Shown in pieces: positions 27,981 to 38,874 of a stretch of DNA of 64,000 nucleotides. The stretch lies in the NCBI RefSeq assembly GCF_014042365.1, contig NZ_JACEZS010000001.1, forward strand, positions 186,001-250,000, in the 5' to 3' direction. The DNA comes from Rugamonas fusca. Its GTDB lineage: Bacteria; Pseudomonadota; Gammaproteobacteria; Burkholderiales; Burkholderiaceae_D. The position numbers were made by a program, and so were the translations under genes. Below the pieces are notes generated by a model, which saw nothing but the letters and a program-made list of their open reading frames with translations, ran no database searches and had not been told where the DNA came from. Numbering within the stretch: position 1 is the first letter of the stretch; each line of letters starts with the position of its first letter.

Positions 27981-28414
27981 TCGAGCGCCAGTTTGTCGGC
28001 CGCATACCGGGCCCGCAGCTGCGCGTGGGTGGCCGCTTTGCCACTGGCGCTCCTGGCCGCATCGTCGGCCCATTGACGTTGCAGTGCGAGGCGGCCACAT
28101 TTCAGCCGTCTGGCTTCGGCGGCGCGCTCGGCGCGGGCCTGGGCGCGCGCATCGGCCTTGTCCCGTTTCTCGCGTTCCTTCTGGAGCGTGTCCGCTTCGC
28201 GCCTGGCGCCGGCCAGTTCGGCGGCGGAACTGGCCGCCGCGTTGGCGGATGGCGTGGCCGGCGCATTCAGTACAACGCCGCGTCCGTCCGCGCACGGCTC
28301 GGTGCCGTAGCTGATCTTGCCGTCGTCGGACGTGCATTTATAAACTGGCTGCGCGCAGGCGCCGGCGGACCACAGCAGGCCGGCGGCGATCAGCAGGCGC
28401 GCCAGCCCGGTCAC
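27965..28414 (-). CDS. DUF4124 periplasmic protein
   Basis: 149 residues starting at GTG 28414, which overlaps the oxidase stop (GTGA). A signal peptide (1-21) precedes PVYKCTSDDGKISYGTEPC, the DUF4124 domain (about 23-65), with its paired cysteines. The rest is an Ala/Arg/Lys/Glu-rich helix, probably coiled coil, with a final CGRL...LECP cysteine pair. DUF4124 proteins are common in betaproteobacteria; their function is unknown. It sits inside the coupled wrbA-to-lyase run. Confidence 0.85.
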   Translation of the reverse strand: MTGLARLLIAAGLLWSAGACAQPVYKCTSDDGKISYGTEPCADGRGVVLNAPATPSANAAASSAAELAGARREADTLQKEREKRDKADARAQARAERAAEARRLKCGRLALQRQWADDAARSASGKAATHAQLRARYAADKLALECPQS

Positions 28415-29834
28415 AGGATCTTCCCCGGATTCATGATGCCCAGCGGGTCCAGCGCGGCCTTGATGGCCCGCATCAGGTCCAGCTCCACGGCGCTCTTGTA
28501 GTGCGCAAGTTCATCGCGCTTGAGCGCGCCGATGCCATGTTCGGCCGAGATGGAGCCGCCAAACGTCACCACGCTGTCGTGCACCACGCGGTTGACGGCG
28601 GCCTGGTTGGCCAGGAAGGCTTCGTGCCCGATGCCGTCCGGCGGCGCCACGTTGAAGTGCAGGTTGCCGTCGCCCAGGTGGCCGAAGCACACCAGCTGGC
28701 AACCGGGGAAAGCCTGTTGCAGCAAGGGCTCCGTGGTGGCGATGAATTGCGCGATGCGCGACACGGGCAGCGAGATGTCGTGCTTGATGTTCTTGCCGGC
28801 CGCGGCCTGCGCCAGCGGGATATGTTCGCGCAGCTGCCACAATCCGGCCGACTGCGCGATCGAGCTGGCCACCACGGCATCGTCGATGATGGCTTGTTCC
28901 AGCGCCGCGCCGATGGCGTTTTCCAGCAGCGCTACGGCATGCGGCTCGGACTCGTTACTTGATAACTCAAGTAATACATACTGGCCGTGCTGCGCCGCGA
29001 ACGGCTTGGGCAGCTGGGGGAAATGCTGCGCCACCAGCGCCAGGCAGAATCCGGACATCAGCTCGAAGCCCGTCAGGCTGGCGCCGCAGCGGTCCTGCAT
29101 CAAGGTCAGCAAACGCAGCGCGTGCTCCGGTGTGGGCAGCGCGGCCAGCGCCGTGATGCAGGCTTTGGGCTGCGGATACAGCTTGAGCACCGCGCCCGTG
29201 ATCACGCCCAGCGTGCCTTCCGCGCCGATGTACAGGTCGCGCAAGTCGTAGCCCGTATTGTCCTTGCGCAGGCCGCGCAAGCCATCCCACAACTGGCCTT
29301 GCGGCGTCACCACTTCCAGGCCCAGGCACAGTTCGCGCGTGTTCCCGTAGCGCAGGACGGCCGTGCCGCCCGCATTGGTGGAGAGGTTGCCGCCGATGCT
29401 GCAACTGCCTTCGGCCGCCAGCGAGAGCGGGAACAGGCAGCCTTCGGCCGCTGCCGCTTCCTGCACCTGCTGCAGGATGCAGCCCGCGTCGACCGTGATG
29501 GTGCGGTTGACGGGGTCGACGGCGCGGATGCGGTTCAGGCGTGCCAGCGACAGCACCACCGCGTCGCCGCTGGCGTCGGGCACGCTGCCCAGCACCAGGC
29601 CCGTGCGCCCGCCTTGCGGCACCAGAGGCACCCGCCACTGCGCGCAGGCCGCCACCAGCAGGCGCACCTGCTCGACCGAGGCTGGCCGCAGCACGGCGGC
29701 GGCCTTGCCGGTGAAGCGGCCGCGCCAGTCGGTCAGGTAGGGCGCCATGCCGGCGTCGTCGCAGACGACGAATTCATCGCCCACCACGCCGCGGCAGTGG
29801 GTCAGGAAATCCTGCAGGGAGGTGGTGGACAGGC

Positions 29835-29838
<4 letters not shown>
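28411..29838 (-). CDS. FAD-linked oxidase (GlcD/D-2-hydroxyacid dehydrogenase type)
   Basis: 475 residues. The PCMH-type FAD-binding domain (about 20-220) shows VPQGGRTGLVLGS and GGNLSTNAGGTAVLRYGNTRE, and the C-terminal domain shows CFGHLGDGNLHFNV and SAEHGIGALK, metal- and substrate-binding signatures of the D-lactate / D-2-hydroxyglutarate / glycolate dehydrogenase family. It oxidises a 2-hydroxyacid to a 2-oxoacid, passing electrons to a membrane or soluble carrier. No partner GlcE/GlcF genes are adjacent, so a stand-alone D-2-hydroxyacid dehydrogenase is likelier than glycolate oxidase. ATG 29838 overlaps the DUF2069 stop. Confidence 0.9.
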
Positions 29839-30886
<1,048 letters not shown>

Positions 30887-30914
30887 CTACTCTTGCATCC
30901 TGATTATCGAGTCC

Positions 30915-32273
30915 ATGTTTTTAAAAACCGTTTCCATGTTCTGGCAATTCCTGAAACAGCGCTGCATCGGGGGCGCGGAGGCCGTGAAGTCGCTGTCGTG
31001 GCAGCAGATCCGCGACCTGCTGCTGTTCGCGCGCCGCCGCCTGCGCGAGGAAAGCCTGACCCAGGTGGCCGGCAGCCTCACCTTCACGTCCGTGTTCGCG
31101 CTGGTGCCGCTGCTGACGATCGCGCTGGCCATCTTCACCACCTTCCCGATGTTTAACACCTTCCGCAATTCGCTGGACGCCTATTTTATCCAGAGTGTGA
31201 TGCCGAAGGCGATCGCCAACACCATCATGGGCTACCTGACGGGCTTCGCGGCCAAGGCCACGCGCTTGTCGGCCGTGGGCGCGGTGGCGCTGGTGGTGAC
31301 ATCGGTGGCCATGATGAATACGATCGAACAGGTGTTCAACCGGATCTGGCAGGTGCGCCGTGAGCGGGGCTGGACCAAGCGCATCCTCGTCTATTGGGCC
31401 CTGATCACGCTGGGGCCACTGCTGATCGGCGCCTCGCTGACCCTGTCGTCGCACTTCTTCATGGCCACCAGCGACCTGGTGGGCGGTATCCCCGTGCTGG
31501 GTGCGCTGGTCTACACGATCTTGTCGATCGCCCTGACGACGGCCAGTTTCACGCTGCTGTACGTGATCGTGCCCAACCGCGAGGTCGAATGGCGCGACGC
31601 GGCCTGGGGCGGGCTGGTGGCCGGCCTGGCGTTCGAGGTGGCCAAGCGCGGCTTCGCCGTGTTCATCACGCATTCGCCCAGCTATTCGAAGATCTACGGC
31701 GCGCTGGCTGCCTTGCCGCTGTTCCTGCTGTGGGTGTACGTGTCGTGGCTGATCACGCTGGTGGGCGCGCTGCTGGTGGCGGCGCTGCCGGTGGTGAAGT
31801 ACGAGCGGTGGTGGCACGAGGCCGTTCCCGGCGGTGAGTTCGTGGACGCCATGGCCATCCTGAAAGTGCTGTACGCGGCGCGCCAGAACAGCGACACGGC
31901 GCTGGTGAGCGCGGGCGCCATCCGCCGCGCCACGCGGCTCGGCTTCGATGAAATGGATCAGCTGCTCGAAAGAATGGCGGGCGCAGGCTGGGTGGGGCGG
32001 ATGCAGACGGAAGCGCCGCGCCGGGTCCAGTGGGGCAAGCGGGTCAGCGACGGCGGCGACCATTGGGTATTGCTGGCCAACGTGGCGCGCCTGACGCTGG
32101 CCGACGTCTACCGCCTGTTCGTGTTCGGCGGCATGCCCGTCAACGCCGGGGTGGTGGCCGAGGACGACGAGCGCGACGTGCGCGCCGCCCGTGACGCGGC
32201 CGCACTGGCGCGCGCGGTGGAAAGCGCCGTCGAGCAGGGATTGGGGCGGACGCTGGCCGAGCAGTTCGGCTAG
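30915..32273 (+). CDS. YihY family inner-membrane protein
   Basis: 452 residues from ATG 30915; the in-frame ATG at 30834 lies inside the wrbA 5' end and is less likely. SLTFTSVFALVPLLTIALAI, AVGAVALVVTSVAMMNTIEQ and SPSYSKIYGALAALPLFLLW belong to the six-helix YihY family, once misnamed ribonuclease BN. A cytoplasmic C-terminal domain of about 150 residues has a winged-helix look (VSAGAIRRATRLGFDEMDQLLERM). The biochemical role is not known. A GC-rich hairpin without a U run follows its stop. Confidence 0.92.
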   Translation: MFLKTVSMFWQFLKQRCIGGAEAVKSLSWQQIRDLLLFARRRLREESLTQVAGSLTFTSVFALVPLLTIALAIFTTFPMFNTFRNSLDAYFIQSVMPKAIANTIMGYLTGFAAKATRLSAVGAVALVVTSVAMMNTIEQVFNRIWQVRRERGWTKRILVYWALITLGPLLIGASLTLSSHFFMATSDLVGGIPVLGALVYTILSIALTTASFTLLYVIVPNREVEWRDAAWGGLVAGLAFEVAKRGFAVFITHSPSYSKIYGALAALPLFLLWVYVSWLITLVGALLVAALPVVKYERWWHEAVPGGEFVDAMAILKVLYAARQNSDTALVSAGAIRRATRLGFDEMDQLLERMAGAGWVGRMQTEAPRRVQWGKRVSDGGDHWVLLANVARLTLADVYRLFVFGGMPVNAGVVAEDDERDVRAARDAAALARAVESAVEQGLGRTLAEQFG

Positions 32274-32314
32274 TCGCTCGGCCGGCGCGCCACGGCGCCG
32301 GCCAGGATCACGCG

Positions 32315-33118
32315 CTATCGGCTGACAAAGCCGTAGAGCGCATCGAGCACCGCGTCCGGCTGTTCGGACATGAGCGAGTGGCCGCTGTCGACCTGCACCA
32401 CCTTGCCGTGGGCGATGGTGGAGGTGAGCAGCTTGGTCGAGCGCGGTGGCGTCATCATGTCCTTGCGGCCGAACAGGAACAGGGTGGGGCAGCGCACCGA
32501 TTGCGCGGCCGCTTCGCCGTTGGCGTAGCTGTTGCAGGCGCTGAAATCCGTGTGGAACACGAGCGCGGGATTGATGGCCGAGATGCGCTGCATCAGCCGC
32601 CGCGCGCCATCCATGACGGAAGTGCCCGGACCGGCGCTGGACGGCCGGCGCGTGGCCGACGAGTGCGACCAGATGTTGACCATGTCGATGGCCGCCGCTT
32701 CATCGGTGCGCGCAGTTTCCAGCAGCGCGTCCGACACCTTCATCGGATAGGTCGAACCGATCATGCCCAGGTGCGTGACCCGCTGCGGCGCCCGGAACGC
32801 CGCTTCCAGCGCGATCAGCGATCCCATGCTGTGCCCGAACAGGGCTGCCTGCCGCACGCCGGCCGCGTCCAGCACGGCCAGCAGCCAGTCGGCCAGCGCT
32901 TCCACGCTGGCCTTGGCCGCGCCCTGGCTGCGGCCGTGGCCCGGCAAGTCCACGGCCAGCACGCCGTAGCCATGGTGGGCGAAAAAGCGCGTCTGCAGCG
33001 TCCACACGCTGTGGTCGTTCTGCGCGCCGTGGATGAAGACCACGGTGGGCAGGCTGGCATCGAACGGCTTGCCGCCGGTGTAGCAATAGGCGTCCACGCC
33101 TTCCACGTTGAGCAGCAT
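32315..33118 (-). CDS. Alpha/beta hydrolase
   Basis: 267 residues. FIHGAQNDHSVW provides the oxyanion loop, FGHSMGS the nucleophile elbow (serine near residue 97), LFGRKDMMTPP the acid turn and VDSGHSLMSEQ the catalytic histidine. The fold and order match general-purpose hydrolases (lactonase, esterase or acyl-transfer). It starts one base after the metY stop, so it is translated from the same mRNA. In other bacteria homoserine acetyltransferase (MetX) is also an alpha/beta hydrolase near metY, but this protein is shorter and lacks MetX features, so it is not called MetX. Confidence 0.86.
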   Translation of the reverse strand: MLLNVEGVDAYCYTGGKPFDASLPTVVFIHGAQNDHSVWTLQTRFFAHHGYGVLAVDLPGHGRSQGAAKASVEALADWLLAVLDAAGVRQAALFGHSMGSLIALEAAFRAPQRVTHLGMIGSTYPMKVSDALLETARTDEAAAIDMVNIWSHSSATRRPSSAGPGTSVMDGARRLMQRISAINPALVFHTDFSACNSYANGEAAAQSVRCPTLFLFGRKDMMTPPRSTKLLTSTIAHGKVVQVDSGHSLMSEQPDAVLDALYGFVSR

Positions 33119-33119
33119 G

Positions 33120-34430
33120 TCAGGCTCCTTGCTGGGACAGTTTGAGGCCGCGGGCCAGGTCTTCGATCAGGTCGTCCGCATCCTCCAGGCCGACGGACAG
33201 GCGCATCGTGCTTTCCGTGATGCCGGAAGCGGCCAGTTGGTCGGTGGGCACGCGGAAGTGGGTGGTCGAGGCGGGATGGATGACGAGCGACTTCGCGTCG
33301 CCCACGTTGGCCAGGTGCGAGAATACCTGCAGGCCTTCCACGAAGCGCTTGCCGGCCGCGCGGTCGCCCTTGATGGTGAACGACAGCACGGCGCCGCAGC
33401 CCTTGGGCAGCAGGGTCTTGGCCAGTTCGTAGTCGGGATGGGTGGGCAGTTCAGGGTAGGACACGGCCTCCACGGCCGGGTTGGACAGCAGGAATTCGGC
33501 CACCTTGCGGGTGTTGGCCACGTGCCGTTCCATGCGCAGGCCCAGCGTCTCCACGCCTTGCAGGATGGCGAACGCGTTGTGCGGGCTCATGATGGCGCCA
33601 AAGTCGCGCAGCCCTTCGCGCCGCGCGCGCAGCGCGAATGCGCCGACGGTGGATTCTTCCGTGAACACCATGCCATGGAAGCCGTCATACGGTTCGCACA
33701 GTTCGGCGTAGCGCCCCGTCTTGTCGTGCGCGGCCTGCCAGTCGAAGGTGCCGCCGTCCACCAGCAAGCCGCCCATGGCCGTGCCGTGGCCGCACAGGAA
33801 CTTGGTGGCCGAGTGGAACACGAGGTCGGCGCCGTGCTCGCACGGGCGCAGCAGCCAGGGCGTGGTGAAGGTGGAGTCGACCATCAGCGGCAAGTGGTGT
33901 TCGTGCGCCAGCGCCGCCACTTGCGGCACGTTGAGCACGTCCAGGCCCGGATTGCCCAGCGTTTCGGCGAACAGCACCTTGGTGTTGGGGCGGATCGCGG
34001 CGCGCCACGCGTCGATGTCGCGCGGATCGACGAAGGTGGTCTCGATGCCGAAGCGCTTGAGCGTGTAGGCCAGCAGGTTGTGCGAGCCGCCGTACAGCGC
34101 GCGCGAAGCGACGATGTGCGAGCCGGCGCCGGCGATGGTGCACAGCCCCAGGTGCATGGCGGCCTGGCCGCTGGCCGTGGCGATGCCGGCCACGCCGCCT
34201 TCGAGCGCGGCGATGCGTTCTTCCAGCACGGCGTTGGTCGGGTTGCTGATGCGCGAGTAAACGTGGCCGGCGCGCTCCATGTTGAACAGCGAGGCCGCGT
34301 GATCGGCGTCCTGGAAGGCGAAGGCGGTGGTGAAGTAGATCGGGGTGGCGCGGGCGCCGGTGGCCGGGTCGGGTGACGCGCCGGCGTGCAGCGACAAAGT
34401 ATCGAAGCCAGGGTAGTGTGGGCCGCTCAT
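33120..34430 (-). CDS. metY: O-acetylhomoserine sulfhydrylase / aminocarboxypropyltransferase
   Basis: 436 residues of the Cys/Met-metabolism PLP family. The Schiff-base lysine is K210 in [34 protein letters not shown] and [11 protein letters not shown] are N-terminal signatures, and [21 protein letters not shown] is the C-terminal one. The length and the four-subunit-type loops fit MetY, which makes homocysteine from O-acetylhomoserine and sulfide, a direct sulfhydrylation route to methionine. The following alpha/beta hydrolase is co-transcribed. Confidence 0.94.
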   Translation of the reverse strand: MSGPHYPGFDTLSLHAGASPDPATGARATPIYFTTAFAFQDADHAASLFNMERAGHVYSRISNPTNAVLEERIAALEGGVAGIATASGQAAMHLGLCTIAGAGSHIVASRALYGGSHNLLAYTLKRFGIETTFVDPRDIDAWRAAIRPNTKVLFAETLGNPGLDVLNVPQVAALAHEHHLPLMVDSTFTTPWLLRPCEHGADLVFHSATKFLCGHGTAMGGLLVDGGTFDWQAAHDKTGRYAELCEPYDGFHGMVFTEESTVGAFALRARREGLRDFGAIMSPHNAFAILQGVETLGLRMERHVANTRKVAEFLLSNPAVEAVSYPELPTHPDYELAKTLLPKGCGAVLSFTIKGDRAAGKRFVEGLQVFSHLANVGDAKSLVIHPASTTHFRVPTDQLAASGITESTMRLSVGLEDADDLIEDLARGLKLSQQGA

Positions 34431-34536
34431 TGTGTCTCAGCTGGTTGGTTGGAATGCTGGGCATCCTACCCTGAAACGTGCAGTAGCAACAGTGGCAAAG
34501 AATGTTGCGTTTTGATTATCCGCAACGCTGGATTTT

Positions 34537-34566
34537 TTGACGGGCTTAGGCTACATTCGCTATAAG
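34537..34566 (+). promoter_or_regulatory. Sigma-70 promoter of the CBS gene
   Basis: TTGACG (34537-34542) and TATAAG (34561-34566) are separated by 18 bases, about 60 bases before the CBS ATG. Both hexamers match the consensus at five of six positions. Confidence 0.65.
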
Positions 34567-34627
34567 GCTACGACAAGTAGAAATCTCATTCATATAGCCC
34601 ATCACAAAGCGGATAGGACGGCCCAAA

Positions 34628-35074
34628 ATGAAAGTTTCCGAAATTCTCCAGGTTAAAGGCAATATTCTTTACACCATTTCCCCCGACCAGCCGCTGGTGG
34701 AAGCGGCCAACACGATGGCTGAGAAAGACATCGGCTCGCTGGTGGTGATGGAATTCGGTGATCTGGTTGGCATGCTGACCTTCCGTGAAGTGCTCAAGGC
34801 CGTGCACAGCAACGATGGCGCCGTGGGCGGCGGCACCGTGCGCAAGCACATGGACGACCACCCGATCACCGTCACGCCGGACACGGAAGTGAACGAAGTG
34901 CGCCGCATCATGCTGGAAAAGCACGCGCGCTATCTGCCCGTGATGAACGCCAAGACCCTGCTGGGCGTGATCTCGTTCTACGACGTGGCGCGCGCCGTGC
35001 TTGAAGCGCAGAGCTTCGAGAACCGCATGCTCAAGGCCTACATCCGCGACTGGCCGGCTGAAACGACGGAATAA
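34628..35074 (+). CDS. CBS-pair domain protein
   Basis: 148 residues, almost entirely two tandem CBS motifs (about 8-60 and 76-130), which together form one Bateman module. NTMAEKDIGSLVVME and RRIMLEKHARYLPVMN are the two repeat cores. Such stand-alone modules bind adenine nucleotides (AMP, ATP, SAM) and act as energy-state sensors. The partner is not evident. Transcribed alone: it has its own promoter and an intrinsic terminator. Confidence 0.93.
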   Translation: MKVSEILQVKGNILYTISPDQPLVEAANTMAEKDIGSLVVMEFGDLVGMLTFREVLKAVHSNDGAVGGGTVRKHMDDHPITVTPDTEVNEVRRIMLEKHARYLPVMNAKTLLGVISFYDVARAVLEAQSFENRMLKAYIRDWPAETTE

Positions 35075-35092
35075 GCGCCGCCGCGCCGCCAA

Positions 35093-35124
35093 CAAAAAAC
35101 GCTATCGGACGATAGCGTTTTTTT
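35093..35124 (+). terminator. Intrinsic terminator after the CBS gene
   Basis: A perfect stem, AACGCTATCG with CGATAGCGTT, with a GA loop, is flanked by an A run and followed by seven T. The A run makes it likely to work in both directions, also ending the minus-strand gene set that stops at 35161. Confidence 0.93.
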
Positions 35125-35160
35125 CGGCCGTACGGTGAGAGGGGGCCGTATCAGCGCGGG

Positions 35161-37422
35161 TCAGGCGGCGCCTTGCAGCGCGTCGTCGCTGAGCCAGCTG
35201 GTCAGCACGGGCGCCGTCATCGGGCGCGCGAACAGGAAGCCCTGGGCCAGCGGGCAGCCCAGCGTTTGCAGGATCATGGCCTGGCGTTCGTCTTCCACGC
35301 CTTCCGCGATCACGGCCAGGCCCAGGTTGCGGCCCAGCTGGATCACCATTTCGGCGATGCTGCTGCCGCGCGCGGAACCGGTGATCTCGGTGACGAAGGC
35401 GCGGTCGATCTTGAGCCGGTCGATCTGCAGCCGCTGCAGGTAGGACAGCGACGAGAAGCCGGTGCCGAAATCGTCGATGGCGATGCTGACGCCGGTCTGC
35501 TTGATCTGGGCCAGCATCTTGATCAGCAGGTCCGGTTCCTCCATGGCCATCGATTCCGTGATTTCCAGTTCCACGAATTCAGGCGGCGCCTTGGTATCCT
35601 CCAGCGCCGAGCGCAGCATCTCCAGGAAGTAGGGGTGGCGGAACTGCACCTGCGATACGTTAATCGACATCATGAAGTTGTCGTGGCCGGCCGCGCGCAA
35701 TGTCACCAGTTCGCGCATGGCGGTGCGCATCACCCATTCGCCCAGGTCGATGATCAGGCCCGAATATTCGGCGATCGGGATGAAGCGGTCCGGCGAGATG
35801 AACTTGCCGTCCGGCGTCTGCCAGCGCAGCAGGGCTTCGGCGCCCATCGGCCGGCGCGTGACCAGGTCGATCTGCGGCTGGTACACCACGAACAGCTGGT
35901 CCTGGCCGAAGGCCGTGCGCAGCGCGTGCATCATGCGCACCCGCTCGCGGATCTCCACGCCCATGCTGCGCGAGAAGTAGAAGTGGCCGGCGCGTTGCTG
36001 CAGCTTGGCGCGCTTGAGGGCGATGTCGGCGTCCTTGAGCGCGTCGGCGCCGCTGCCGTCATGTTCGTTCAGGCGCACCAGGCCCAGGGTGGCCGACAGG
36101 CGCACGTCCTGGCCCTCGATGTTGAACGGGGTCTGGAACAGGGCCAGGATGCTGGCCGGGTTGACCTGGGTCGAGTCGCCCAGCACGCAGAAAATGTCGC
36201 CGCCGATGCGCGCCACCGTCAACTGCTCGCCCAGGCGCGACTGCAGGCGCTGGGCTACCGTCACCAGCAGCGTGTCGCCGAACTGGTGACCCAGCGCGTC
36301 GTTGGTTTCGGCGAAGTGGTCCAGGTCCACCAGCGACAGGGTGGCCGTTTCGCGGGCCGGGCTGGCCAGCATCTCGTCCAGGATTTCGATCAGGCGGGTG
36401 CGGTTGGGCAGCTTGGAGAGCTGGTCGTAGAACGCCGCATTGTGCAGGTGCGAGACCAGTTCCACGTTGTCCAGGCCCACGGCGACGTTGCTGCAGAATA
36501 CTTCCAGCAGCCGCTCGTCGATGTCCGTCATGGCCCGCTGCATGTCGAGGAAGGCGACGAAGTCGCGGCTGGCTTTGCCGGCGAAATACAGTGTGATGTA
36601 ATCGGGGCCGTACAGGTTGCGCCGCTCCGTGAGCGACTGCTCCATCGCCGCGTACATGCGCGGGTCGGCCTTGGCCGTCAGCTGCAAGCCTTCCAGGTGG
36701 CAGTAGGCGCCGGCCGTGGCCATCACCCGCCATTCGTCGCAGCCATCCTCCGGGCACTCGCGCACGCACAGGGCGCCGCTGGCCTGCTGGCCCATCAGCG
36801 AGGCCGACTGGTGCAGCACGCCGGCGGCGAAATTGTGCACGCCGTGCAGGGTCATCAGCTCGGTGCTGGCCAGCACGATCTGGTTCAGGCCGCGCCGGCT
36901 GTCGTTGATCTTGCGGATTTGCTCGTAGGAGCGGATGGCCGCCGTCACCGTCGTGTACAGCTTGATGCGGGTCAGCTCGGATTTGGTCTTGTAATCGTTG
37001 ATGTCGAAATCGCGGATGGCGTCGATCTCGGGCGCGTAGCCCGGTTGGCCGGTGCGCAGGATGATGCGCACGTCGGTCAGTTTCAGCGTTTCGCGGATGT
37101 AGCGCACCAGGTGCAGGCCGGCGTCGTCCTGTTCCATGACCACGTCGAGCAGGATGACGGCGATTTCCTGTTCATGCTTGAGCATCTCGCGCGCCTGGCT
37201 GGCCGAATAGGCGTGCACGAATTCCAGCGGCCGGTGCTGCATGTCCAGGTTGCCCAGGGCAAAGGTGGTGGTCGAGTGCACATCCTCATCGTCGTCGATG
37301 ATCATGACCCGCCAAACGCTGCGCGCGCCCGTCGCTTCCGCCGCCGCCGGGTGCTCTTCTAAGAATACCAGATCGTCGTGATCGTCCTTGGATTGCTCAA
37401 GGGGGGTGATCGATGGGGGCAT
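35161..37422 (-). CDS. Response regulator with DUF3369, degenerate GGDEF and EAL domains
   Basis: 753 residues from ATG 37422, nine bases after GGAG (an ATG at 37431 overlaps that site). Domain order: receiver (about 35-160, VMIIDDDEDVH and VILLDVVMEQ with the phosphoacceptor aspartate), DUF3369 sensor (about 150-320, ILRTGQPGYAPE), GGDEF (about 335-490) and EAL (about 510-740). The GGDEF core reads GGDIF, so cyclase activity is probably lost. The EAL core is intact (GAEALLRW, IDDFGTGFSSL, IAEGVED), so it should hydrolyse c-di-GMP to pGpG when its receiver is phosphorylated. No histidine kinase is adjacent. It probably controls motility or biofilm. Confidence 0.93.
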   Translation of the reverse strand: MPPSITPLEQSKDDHDDLVFLEEHPAAAEATGARSVWRVMIIDDDEDVHSTTTFALGNLDMQHRPLEFVHAYSASQAREMLKHEQEIAVILLDVVMEQDDAGLHLVRYIRETLKLTDVRIILRTGQPGYAPEIDAIRDFDINDYKTKSELTRIKLYTTVTAAIRSYEQIRKINDSRRGLNQIVLASTELMTLHGVHNFAAGVLHQSASLMGQQASGALCVRECPEDGCDEWRVMATAGAYCHLEGLQLTAKADPRMYAAMEQSLTERRNLYGPDYITLYFAGKASRDFVAFLDMQRAMTDIDERLLEVFCSNVAVGLDNVELVSHLHNAAFYDQLSKLPNRTRLIEILDEMLASPARETATLSLVDLDHFAETNDALGHQFGDTLLVTVAQRLQSRLGEQLTVARIGGDIFCVLGDSTQVNPASILALFQTPFNIEGQDVRLSATLGLVRLNEHDGSGADALKDADIALKRAKLQQRAGHFYFSRSMGVEIRERVRMMHALRTAFGQDQLFVVYQPQIDLVTRRPMGAEALLRWQTPDGKFISPDRFIPIAEYSGLIIDLGEWVMRTAMRELVTLRAAGHDNFMMSINVSQVQFRHPYFLEMLRSALEDTKAPPEFVELEITESMAMEEPDLLIKMLAQIKQTGVSIAIDDFGTGFSSLSYLQRLQIDRLKIDRAFVTEITGSARGSSIAEMVIQLGRNLGLAVIAEGVEDERQAMILQTLGCPLAQGFLFARPMTAPVLTSWLSDDALQGAA

Positions 37423-37675
37423 GTGTCGCATCTCCAGGATATCTTGGTGTTCTCGGATTAAGTATATAGCGAATTGTTGCGGAGAACGACGTTTTCGGCA
37501 GTTTCCGGGCGGCATAAGGTGTCAAAGTGCAAGTTTTGTCGGGATGGCGACAACAAACGACGCGCCGAAATTTGTACTAGTGCGTACCATGTTGTCAAAA
37601 TGCTGCCTGGCGGTCACGCCGGAGGCCATGGACTGGTAAAATGGCCGCTTCCTTCCTTCCACCATGACGATATCT

Positions 37676-38785
37676 ATGTCCGGCAATACCTTTGGCAAGT
37701 TGTTTTCCGTAAGCACTTTTGGTGAATCCCACGGCCCCGCGATCGGTTGCGTGATCGATGGCTGCCCGCCGGGCCTGCCTTTGACCGAGGCCGATATCCA
37801 GCCCGAGCTGGATCGCCGCAAGCCCGGCACGTCGCGCCACGTGACCCAGCGCCAGGAGTCGGACACGGTGGAGATCCTGTCGGGCGTGTACCAGGGCGTC
37901 ACCACCGGCACCCCGATTGCGCTGCTGATCCGCAACGAGGACCAGCGCAGCAAGGATTACGGCAACATCGTCGACAGCTTCCGCCCCGGCCACGCGGACT
38001 ACACCTACTGGCACAAGTATGGCGTGCGCGATCCGCGCGGCGGCGGCCGCTCGTCGGCCCGCCTGACGGCGCCCGTGGTGGGCGCGTCCGCCATCGCCAA
38101 GAAGTGGCTGCACCAAAAGTATGGCACCGTGTTCAAGGGCTGCATGAGCCAGTTGGGCGATATCGCCGTGCCGTTCCAGGGCTGGGAGCACGTGGCCAAC
38201 AACCCGTTCTTCGCCGCCAGCGGCGACGCCGACCTGATCGCGCGCATGGAAGCGGCCATGGATGAGCTGCGCAAGGCCGGCGACTCGATCGGTGCGCGCA
38301 TCGATGTGATCGCGCAGAACGTGCCCGTGGGCCTGGGCCAGCCCATCTACGACAAGCTGGACGCCGACATCGCCTACGCCATGATGGGCATCAACGCCGT
38401 CAAGGGCGTGGAAATTGGCGCCGGTTTCGCCGCCGTGGCGCAAAAGGGCACCGAACATGGCGACGAGCTGACCCCGGAAGGCTTCATCGGCAACAACGCC
38501 GGCGGCGTGCTGGGTGGTATCTCCACCGGCCAGGACATCACCGTCTCCATCGCCATCAAGCCCACCTCGTCGATCCGCACGCCGCGCCGTTCGATCGACA
38601 AGGACGGTAATCCCGTGATGGTGGAAACCTTCGGCCGCCACGACCCGTGCGTGGGCATACGCGCCACGCCGATCGCCGAAGCCATGCTGGCCCTGGTGCT
38701 GATGGACCACGCGCTGATGCACCGCGCCCAGTGCGGCGATGTCCAGGTCACGACCCCCGACATCGCGCTGACGGCGCCGCGCTAA
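37676..38785 (+). CDS. aroC: Chorismate synthase
   Basis: 369 residues from ATG 37676, giving the standard N-terminus [20 protein letters not shown]; an in-frame ATG at 37664 adds four residues. [41 protein letters not shown] and the C-terminal [17 protein letters not shown] are the three PROSITE-type signatures. With reduced FMN it eliminates phosphate from EPSP to give chorismate, the branch-point of aromatic synthesis. It precedes an MFS gene by about 90 bases. Confidence 0.97.
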   Translation: MSGNTFGKLFSVSTFGESHGPAIGCVIDGCPPGLPLTEADIQPELDRRKPGTSRHVTQRQESDTVEILSGVYQGVTTGTPIALLIRNEDQRSKDYGNIVDSFRPGHADYTYWHKYGVRDPRGGGRSSARLTAPVVGASAIAKKWLHQKYGTVFKGCMSQLGDIAVPFQGWEHVANNPFFAASGDADLIARMEAAMDELRKAGDSIGARIDVIAQNVPVGLGQPIYDKLDADIAYAMMGINAVKGVEIGAGFAAVAQKGTEHGDELTPEGFIGNNAGGVLGGISTGQDITVSIAIKPTSSIRTPRRSIDKDGNPVMVETFGRHDPCVGIRATPIAEAMLALVLMDHALMHRAQCGDVQVTTPDIALTAPR

Positions 38786-38874
38786 GCGTTCCTCATCAGG
38801 GCGGGGCGGGGCGGCGGCGCCCAGTTCCGCCAGTACCGTCGCAGTATCGTTATTCGCGCCGCAGAGTCCACGCC

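Noticed and set aside
32281..32302. GC-rich hairpin (GCCGGCGC/GCGCCGGC) between convergent YihY and hydrolase genes
   Set aside because: No T run on either strand, so it cannot be called an intrinsic terminator; it may be chance in GC-rich DNA.
32315..33118. Calling the metY-linked alpha/beta hydrolase homoserine O-acetyltransferase (MetX)
   Set aside because: At 267 residues it is too short and lacks the longer lid of MetX; position alone is not enough.
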